From Peptococcaceae bacterium (GTDB lineage Bacteria; Bacillota; DSM-12270; Thermacetogeniales; Thermacetogeniaceae), in the NCBI GenBank assembly GCA_003160265.1, contig PLQY01000001.1, positions 1 through 27,536 of the forward strand: DNA of 27,536 nucleotides. Reading direction: 5' to 3'. Under the pieces are notes generated by a model. It worked only from the letters and a program-made list of their open reading frames with translations. It was not told the DNA's origin and ran no database searches. A program made the position numbers and the translations under genes. Numbering within the stretch: the stretch's first letter is position 1; every line of letters starts with the position of its first letter. This document shows, in pieces, positions 23,203 through 27,536 of the stretch.

Positions 23203-23925
23203 ATGAACATGGAGGAAAAAACAGCAGCCAAGACGGAGCAATCACAGCAAGGAGCGCTTGTGGGGCGGTCAAGCTGGCCATACTGGCCACAGGTACTGGT
23301 AGCTATTGGCATACTGATCGTGGCCGGCCTCTGGTGCTGGTGGGCGGAAAGCGGTAACTGGGTGGTCCGGGTCAACGGGACGCCGGTCTCCAAGACGGAG
23401 TTGCAGCAGGAGACCAGCCGTGCCGAGTCATCGATTTATGGGTTTGACCCCAATGCCCCGGGCAACAAGCAGATCGCCCAGCAGATCTCCGGCGAGATTC
23501 TGCAGAAACTGGTGGACGAGGTGCTGCTGCGCCAGGCCGCCTCCCGGGCCGGGATCTCCGCCTCACCGGAGGAAGTGGATACCCAGGTGCTGATGGACAT
23601 GATGAACACCGGCGGCCAGGACCAGTTGGAGCAGGTCCTGAAGTCTCATGGCTATACGCTGGATCAGTACCGCCAGTTGGTCGCCGAGAATATCACCATC
23701 AGCAAGCTTGGCGACTATGTGACCAAAAACGTGACCGTCACCGAGAGCGACGTCAGAGCGGCTTATGATGCGAATCGTGCCCAGTTTCAGCAGCAAAGTT
23801 TCGCGGACATTCACGACCAGTTGCAGCAACAGGTGCTGATGTCCAAAAAAAATGACGCCTTCCTCTCCTATCTTGACGGACTCCAGCAGAACAGCTTTAT
23901 CGAGCGGCGTTCCACGGGAAAATAA
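23203..23925 (+). CDS. Membrane-anchored SurA/PrsA-like foldase lacking the PPIase domain
   Basis: This 240-residue protein has an N-terminal membrane anchor at residues about 27-48 (YWPQVLVAIGILIVAGLWCWW) and then the helical chaperone domain of SurA/PrsA-type foldases. It shows VVRVNGTPVSKTELQQE, QISGEILQKLVDEVLLRQAASRAGIS, HGYTLDQYRQLVAENITISKL and VTESDVRAAYDANRAQFQ. In full-length relatives a PpiC rotamase domain (with a HILV-type segment) comes next. Here the chain goes directly to the final helices (SFADIHDQLQQQVLMSKKNDAFLSYL). It may therefore be a holdase or assembly chaperone without isomerase activity. ATG 23203 is chosen, 9 bases after GGGGGAG. An in-frame ATG at 23131 would add 24 residues. 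A foldase gene at this place after mfd is usual in this group. Confidence 0.85.
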   Translation: MNMEEKTAAKTEQSQQGALVGRSSWPYWPQVLVAIGILIVAGLWCWWAESGNWVVRVNGTPVSKTELQQETSRAESSIYGFDPNAPGNKQIAQQISGEILQKLVDEVLLRQAASRAGISASPEEVDTQVLMDMMNTGGQDQLEQVLKSHGYTLDQYRQLVAENITISKLGDYVTKNVTVTESDVRAAYDANRAQFQQQSFADIHDQLQQQVLMSKKNDAFLSYLDGLQQNSFIERRSTGK

Positions 23926-23956
23926 TGAATAAATCACCCCTTCTGGTTATATACTA
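23926..23956 (+). promoter_or_regulatory. Sigma-G-type forespore promoter of spoVT
   Basis: TGAATA (23926-23931), an 18-base spacer and TATACTA (23950-23956) closely match the sigma-G pattern (TGAATA and CATACTA). It begins directly after the stop codon of the foldase gene and lies 70 bases before spoVT, whose Bacillus subtilis relative is made under sigma-G in the forespore. Confidence 0.7.
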
Positions 23957-24025
23957 TTCGTGAGAACACGAGGCAAAGGCTTCTGGCTCAGTAAAATCAT
24001 CTTGGTATAGAAGGGGGGATAATGC

Positions 24026-24589
24026 TTGAAAGCAACAGGTATCGTACGTCGCATCGATGATCTAGGTCGCGTGGTAATTCCTAAAGAGATCCGCCGGACC
24101 CTACGGATTCGGGAGGGAGATCCCCTCGAAATCTTTGTGGACCGGGAAGGCGAGGTCATTCTCAAGAAATATTCACCGATCGGTGAGCTTGGGGATTTTG
24201 CAAAAGAGTATGCAGACTCCTTGCATGAAGCGATCGGCCACATAGCGTGTATTGCCGATCGGGACAATATCATCGCTGTGGCGGGAGCGGCCAAGAAGGA
24301 GTTTTTGAATAAACCGGTCGGCGCCGCGGTCGAGAAGGTGATGGAGGAGCGCAAGCCCATCCTCATCAGCAAGGCGGGGGAACATCCTTTCTGTAAAGGG
24401 TGCCTTACGGAAGAGGAAGAAGTGACCTGCAAGTTTTCCAGTGAGGTGATTGCCCCGATCATCGCCGAAGGCGACCCGATTGGCGCCGTGATCATTTGCT
24501 CCAAGGAGCCGAACGTGAAGATGGGCGAGTTGGAGTTGAAGCTTGCGGAAACTGCGGCGGGTTTTCTGGCCAAACAGATGGAGCAGTAG
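24026..24589 (+). CDS. spoVT: Stage V sporulation regulator SpoVT (AbrB family)
   Basis: SpoVT is a forespore transcription regulator that adjusts sigma-G-dependent genes in late spore development. This 187-residue protein has an N-terminal AbrB swapped-hairpin DNA-binding domain, KATGIVRRIDDLGRVVIPKE followed by IRRTLRIREGDPLEIFVDRE (residues 2-41), almost identical to the Bacillus subtilis sequence as I remember it. A GAF-like domain fills residues about 55-185 and ends in the conserved ETAAGFLAKQMEQ. The start is TTG 24026, 7 bases after GGGGGG (24013-24018). An out-of-frame ATG at 24022 opens a 12-codon frame ending at 24060, but it lies only 3 bases from that site and is probably not used. 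A C-x-x-C pair (PFCKGC) in the GAF domain is not in the B. subtilis protein. The gene is flanked by a sigma-G promoter and a terminator. Confidence 0.97.
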   Translation: MKATGIVRRIDDLGRVVIPKEIRRTLRIREGDPLEIFVDREGEVILKKYSPIGELGDFAKEYADSLHEAIGHIACIADRDNIIAVAGAAKKEFLNKPVGAAVEKVMEERKPILISKAGEHPFCKGCLTEEEEVTCKFSSEVIAPIIAEGDPIGAVIICSKEPNVKMGELELKLAETAAGFLAKQMEQ

Positions 24590-24625
24590 CGCCGGGGCGC
24601 AGGTTACACCGATACGGGATCAGGG

Positions 24626-24659
24626 AAAAGGTGGCAACATCGGCCGCCTTTTTATTTTT
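24626..24659 (+). terminator. Intrinsic terminator of spoVT
   Basis: AAAAGGTGGC (24626-24635) pairs with GCCGCCTTTT (24643-24652), with one G-T pair, around a 7-base loop. TTTTTATTTTT runs through the end. It separates spoVT from the flippase gene. Confidence 0.85.
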
Positions 24660-24697
24660 GGCTATTCCCCGTTTCCTGCCCCTGGTCTAACGGACAA

Positions 24698-24734
24698 CCC
24701 CCCATCGTATCATAAACGAGAACGAATCGGGGGG
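24698..24734 (+). promoter_or_regulatory. Hairpin covering the flippase ribosome binding site
   Basis: CCCCCC (24698-24703) can pair with GGGGGG (24729-24734), the only ribosome binding site of the flippase gene. The stem extends by AT/AT and CGT/ACG with two single-base bulges, giving 11 pairs around a 13-base loop. The closed form would hide the site and lower translation. Whether it responds to a signal is unknown. Confidence 0.45.
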
Positions 24735-24741
24735 CGACACA

Positions 24742-26307
24742 GTGAAGCCGCAGCAGCCGCAATCCTTCCTGCGCGGGGCTTTCATATTGGCCGTGGCCGG
24801 TCTGGTGGTCAAGCTCCTGGGGGCGTTTTACCGCATCCCCTTTACCCGGCTGGTGGGGAGCGAGGGTGTCGGGCTCTACCAGATGGTCTACCCGATCTAC
24901 ATCACCCTGATTGCCCTCTCCACCTCCGGCGTTCCCATCGCCATCTCCATGCTGGTGGCGGAAAAGGCCGCCCGGGGCGATCGCTTCGGGGCGCGCCAGG
25001 TGTTCCTGTTGGCCCTGGTCTTTTTATCCCTGTTCGGCCTGCTGCTGGCCCTCGGTCTGTACCACTCGGCTCACTACCTGGCGAAGTCGGTGCTGGGGGA
25101 TACCCGGGCCTATTACTCGCTGGTGAGCATTGCCCCGGCGGTCCTGGTGATCTCCGTCGCCTCGGCCTTCCGGGGCTATTTCCAGGGCTGGCAGCTGATG
25201 TGGCCGACCGCCATATCCGAAGTGGTGGAACAGTGCATCCGGGTGGTCACGGTCTTATGGGCGGCCTATGTCCTGCTGCCCCGGGGAGTCGAGTTCGCAG
25301 CGGCTGGAGCGGCTTTCGGGGCCTTCACCGGCGGCTGCGGGGGCCTCCTGGTGCTGGTCTGCCTCGCCCTCTGGTTCGAAGGCGGCCCGCGCCGGCAGAT
25401 CGGACCCCGGGGGTGGCGCAGGGTGCTGTCACTGCTTGACGGCGCCGGGCAGCTTTTAAAGCGTTTGCTCACCTTCGCCCTGCCGATCTCTGCCTGCTCC
25501 ATGGTGATGCCCCTGGTGCAGGCGATCGACGCCATCATCATCCCCCACCGCTTGCAGGTCGCCGGCTACAGTTTTCACCAGGCCACCGCCATGTTCGGGG
25601 AACTGTCCGGTATGGCCGGCACCCTGGTGTACTTGCCAGCGATATTTTCCGTTTCCCTGGCCGTCAGCCTGGTTCCCAACATCGCTGCCGCTGTCGCCAG
25701 AGGACGGACCAGGGAGATCAACCAGGGGGTGGCTACCGCCATCCGCATCACCATTCTCTTCTGCCTGCCTGCCGCGGTCGGCCTGGTGGTGCTGGCCACC
25801 CCGCTGACCACGCTCCTGTTTGCCGACCGGCGGGCCGGGGTGGTCACTGCCTGGCTGGCGCCAACCGCTTTTTTTTCGGGCCTGCAGCAGACAAGCTCCG
25901 GCGTCCTGCAGGGTCTGGGCAGGACCTGGTCACCGGTGTTGAACCTGCTGGCCGGCTGTCTGGTCAAGATCCTCTTCAACTACTACCTGACCGTGGTGCC
26001 TGGAATGAATGTCAAGGGGGCGGCTCTGGGCAGTTGTGCCGGACTGCTCCTGGCGAGCATCCTGAACTTCTGGTCGCTGCGGGCGATCACCGGCTACCGC
26101 GGCCCCTCCTTCTTCTTGCTCCGCCCGTTGCTGGCTGCTACAATAATGGGAGCAGCCATCCTCGGCCTGTACCGCTTCTTTCTGCCCCATGGCAACCTGG
26201 TGGCGACTCTGGGGGCGATGTCCGGCGGCATGGTCTGCTATGTTGCCGTTCTGCTGCTCACGGGTGAACTCAGCATCGTCGGCCTCCGACGCTTGTTCCG
26301 CCGTTAA
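24742..26307 (+). CDS. SpoVB/YabM-like polysaccharide flippase (MOP superfamily)
   Basis: This 521-residue protein has about 14 hydrophobic segments and belongs to the MVF/MATE-type lipid-linked oligosaccharide flippases (MOP superfamily). Relatives include SpoVB, needed for spore cortex, and YabM. The opening SFLRGAFILAVAGLVVKLLGAFYRIPFTRLVGSEGVGLYQMVYPIYI is typical, as are SVASAFRGYFQGWQLMWPTAISEVVEQCIRV and FFSGLQQTSSGVLQGLGRTWSPVLNLLAGCLVKI. It probably flips undecaprenyl-linked precursors across the membrane. The place between spoVT and mazG matches yabM in Bacillus subtilis, so YabM is the closer positional match than SpoVB. It could also serve the envelope glycan cluster. The start is GTG 24742, 7 bases after GGGGGG, which a hairpin can hide. 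No sporulation promoter was recognised in front of it. Confidence 0.9.
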   Translation: MKPQQPQSFLRGAFILAVAGLVVKLLGAFYRIPFTRLVGSEGVGLYQMVYPIYITLIALSTSGVPIAISMLVAEKAARGDRFGARQVFLLALVFLSLFGLLLALGLYHSAHYLAKSVLGDTRAYYSLVSIAPAVLVISVASAFRGYFQGWQLMWPTAISEVVEQCIRVVTVLWAAYVLLPRGVEFAAAGAAFGAFTGGCGGLLVLVCLALWFEGGPRRQIGPRGWRRVLSLLDGAGQLLKRLLTFALPISACSMVMPLVQAIDAIIIPHRLQVAGYSFHQATAMFGELSGMAGTLVYLPAIFSVSLAVSLVPNIAAAVARGRTREINQGVATAIRITILFCLPAAVGLVVLATPLTTLLFADRRAGVVTAWLAPTAFFSGLQQTSSGVLQGLGRTWSPVLNLLAGCLVKILFNYYLTVVPGMNVKGAALGSCAGLLLASILNFWSLRAITGYRGPSFFLLRPLLAATIMGAAILGLYRFFLPHGNLVATLGAMSGGMVCYVAVLLLTGELSIVGLRRLFRR

Positions 26308-26338
26308 ACTCAATAGTTGTAAAGAGAGATGATACTGT

Positions 26339-27536
26339 ATGGACGATCAGGACAAGCCTTCCGACCGGGAGATCTATGTGGTTGGTCTGGGGCCCGGCGA
26401 TTCCTTGCAACTGCCGGCCATCAACCTGAGCTTGATGCGCCGGCGCCTGGTTTACCTCCGCACCGGACGCCATCCGGTGGTGCCCTTCCTGGAGCGGGAG
26501 GGCATCCAGTTGCAGCCCCTGGACGATTTCTATGAACGCTGCGCCTCCTTCGACGAGGTCTACTGGGAGATGGTCTCCTGGCTGTTTGGCGTCGCTGGCG
26601 GCAGCCTGGAGCCGGTCGTGTTTGCGGTTCCAGGGCATCCGCTGGTGGGCGAGACGGTGGTCAACCTCTTGCTGGCGCAGGCTGCGGCTAAGGGGGTGCG
26701 GGTGCGCATCTGGCCAGCGCCCAGCTTCCTGGATGCGGTTGTCGGCAGCCTGGGCCTCGACCCCGCCCAGGGTCTGGTCGTGACCGAGAGTTTTCAACTG
26801 CTGCGCCGGTCCGGCGCCGGACCGGACACTCCCTTTTCAATCCCGCTTCAAGCCGGTGTGCTGGTGGCGCAGGTCTATAACCGGGCACTGGCCTCGGAGG
26901 TCAAACTAACCCTGATGGAGCAGTTTCCGGACGACCATCCCCTGACCGTGGTCTATTCGGCCGGTGTGCGGGGGCAGGAGCGGCAGCGCCGGATTCCTCT
27001 CTACGACCTGGACCGGTTGGATGACCTGGACCACCTCACCTCGGTCTATGCTCCTCCCCTAGTATCAGACGTCAGAAGTCAGGGGCCGGCGCCCCATCCG
27101 CCGGGGCGGGTACCCGGGCGGGGACAGAGATCGGAAGCAAGAGGTCGGAGGCCAGAGAAAGCTGGAGGAGAAATCAACAATTATGTTGAAAACATTCCGG
27201 CCCCCGGCATCCGGCCCCCGGCTTCTGAATCCAGCCGGTACCCCCTTGACCCCTTGATGACAGTAATGGAAAAGCTGCTGGGGCCTGATGGCTGCCCCTG
27301 GGACCGGGAGCAGACCCACCAGAGCCTGCGCCAGTATCTGATCGAGGAGTCCTATGAGGTCATTGACACCATTGACGAGCAAAATATGAATAAACTCTGC
27401 GAGGAGTTGGGAGACTTATTATTGCAGGTGGTTTTCCATGCCGCCCTTGCAGACAGTAGAGGGGATTTTGATATCAACCGGGTGGTGGCGGTTATTACCA
27501 ACAAGCTGAAACGGCGCCATCCCCACGTCTTCGGCG
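26339..27536 (+). CDS. mazG: Tetrapyrrole methylase-like/MazG fusion, nucleoside triphosphate pyrophosphohydrolase (partial, runs off the end)
   Basis: This is the YabN-type fusion. At least 399 codons are open to the window end. Residues about 12-235 resemble a tetrapyrrole (SAM-dependent) methylase domain (YVVGLGPGDSLQLPAINLSLM, VVFAVPGHPLVGETVV). Residues about 298-399 begin the MazG domain: RYPLDPLMTVMEKLLGPDGC, PWDREQTHQSL, the metal-binding EESYE and EELGDLLLQVVFHA, and KLKRRHPHVFG. MazG hydrolyses nucleoside triphosphates to monophosphates and pyrophosphate and can clear abnormal nucleotides. ATG 26339 follows the flippase by 31 bases, with weak ribosome binding (AAAGAGAG). Between the two domains lies an unusually long linker, residues about 243-297, made of repeat-like DNA. 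The C-terminal part of the MazG domain is missing only because the window ends. Confidence 0.93.
   Translation, partial: MDDQDKPSDREIYVVGLGPGDSLQLPAINLSLMRRRLVYLRTGRHPVVPFLEREGIQLQPLDDFYERCASFDEVYWEMVSWLFGVAGGSLEPVVFAVPGHPLVGETVVNLLLAQAAAKGVRVRIWPAPSFLDAVVGSLGLDPAQGLVVTESFQLLRRSGAGPDTPFSIPLQAGVLVAQVYNRALASEVKLTLMEQFPDDHPLTVVYSAGVRGQERQRRIPLYDLDRLDDLDHLTSVYAPPLVSDVRSQGPAPHPPGRVPGRGQRSEARGRRPEKAGGEINNYVENIPAPGIRPPASESSRYPLDPLMTVMEKLLGPDGCPWDREQTHQSLRQYLIEESYEVIDTIDEQNMNKLCEELGDLLLQVVFHAALADSRGDFDINRVVAVITNKLKRRHPHVFG
27065..27230. repeat. Repeat-like DNA inserted in frame in the mazG linker
   Basis: These 166 bases encode a basic, Pro/Gly/Arg-rich linker between the two mazG domains. They hold a GC hairpin repeat copy (27096-27125, CCGC-CGGG-GCGG plus the shared 15-mer at 27106-27120) and purine-rich GTCAGAAGTCAGG and GGTCGGAGGCCAGAG segments. 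They also hold two direct copies of CCGGCCCCCGGC (27197-27208 and 27211-27222). The texture is that of intergenic repeats, yet the frame stays open. Confidence 0.5.

Noticed and set aside
24022..24060. Short 12-codon frame overlapping the spoVT start
   Set aside because: Its ATG is only 3 bases from the ribosome binding site, which suits the TTG of spoVT at 7 bases better.

Overview
The window looks like a GC-rich chromosome segment from a spore-forming Bacillota, most like the Desulfotomaculum/Pelotomaculum/Moorella type. The evidence is a spoVT gene preceded by a sigma-G-like promoter, a SpoVB-type flippase, the conserved mfd - foldase - spoVT - flippase - mazG order, csaB, and secreted proteins ending in copper-amine-oxidase-N-like (PF07833) domains. 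Strong AGGAGG-type ribosome binding sites and GTG/TTG starts fit this. I cannot name the species.

Region 1 (1-5967) is cell-surface export. It holds a secreted YVTN beta-propeller protein, an 820-residue surface protein with three repeated modules and two C-terminal PF07833 repeats, and a TolC-like coiled-coil protein. Each ends at a clear intrinsic terminator. The 330-base leader of the 820-residue protein is highly structured.

Region 2 (5988-10647) has a MarR regulator, then a UbiA-family phosphoribosyl-polyprenol synthase-like enzyme, a DUF362 protein and a large GT-C membrane glycosyltransferase. A 230-base gap between the UbiA and DUF362 genes is almost entirely inverted repeats and looks like a non-autonomous mobile element relic.

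Region 3 (10842-18835) is a cell-envelope polysaccharide cluster: csaB, a GT4 glycosyltransferase, a DUF4330 membrane protein, an O-antigen-ligase/polymerase-like protein, a second GT4, fabZ, a WecA/TagO-type initiating transferase and a membrane-anchored SH3 protein. Many genes touch or overlap. Together they could start a glycan on undecaprenyl phosphate, extend and polymerise it, and pyruvylate it for surface-protein anchoring. A lone HEPN gene converges on this cluster from the minus strand.

Region 4 (19406-27536) is the housekeeping/sporulation segment: mfd, a membrane-anchored SurA/PrsA-like chaperone lacking its isomerase domain, spoVT, a SpoVB-like flippase whose ribosome binding site can be locked in a hairpin, and mazG, which runs off the window end.

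The most unusual signals are the palindrome cluster at 7572-7782, the UbiA-DUF362-GT-C triad, a GC-rich hairpin repeat seen in an intergenic gap and inside two coding sequences, low-complexity in-frame insertions in CsaB and MazG, and structured leaders before the 820-residue protein and the flippase. No CRISPR array, tRNA, rRNA, intact transposase or phage gene was seen.
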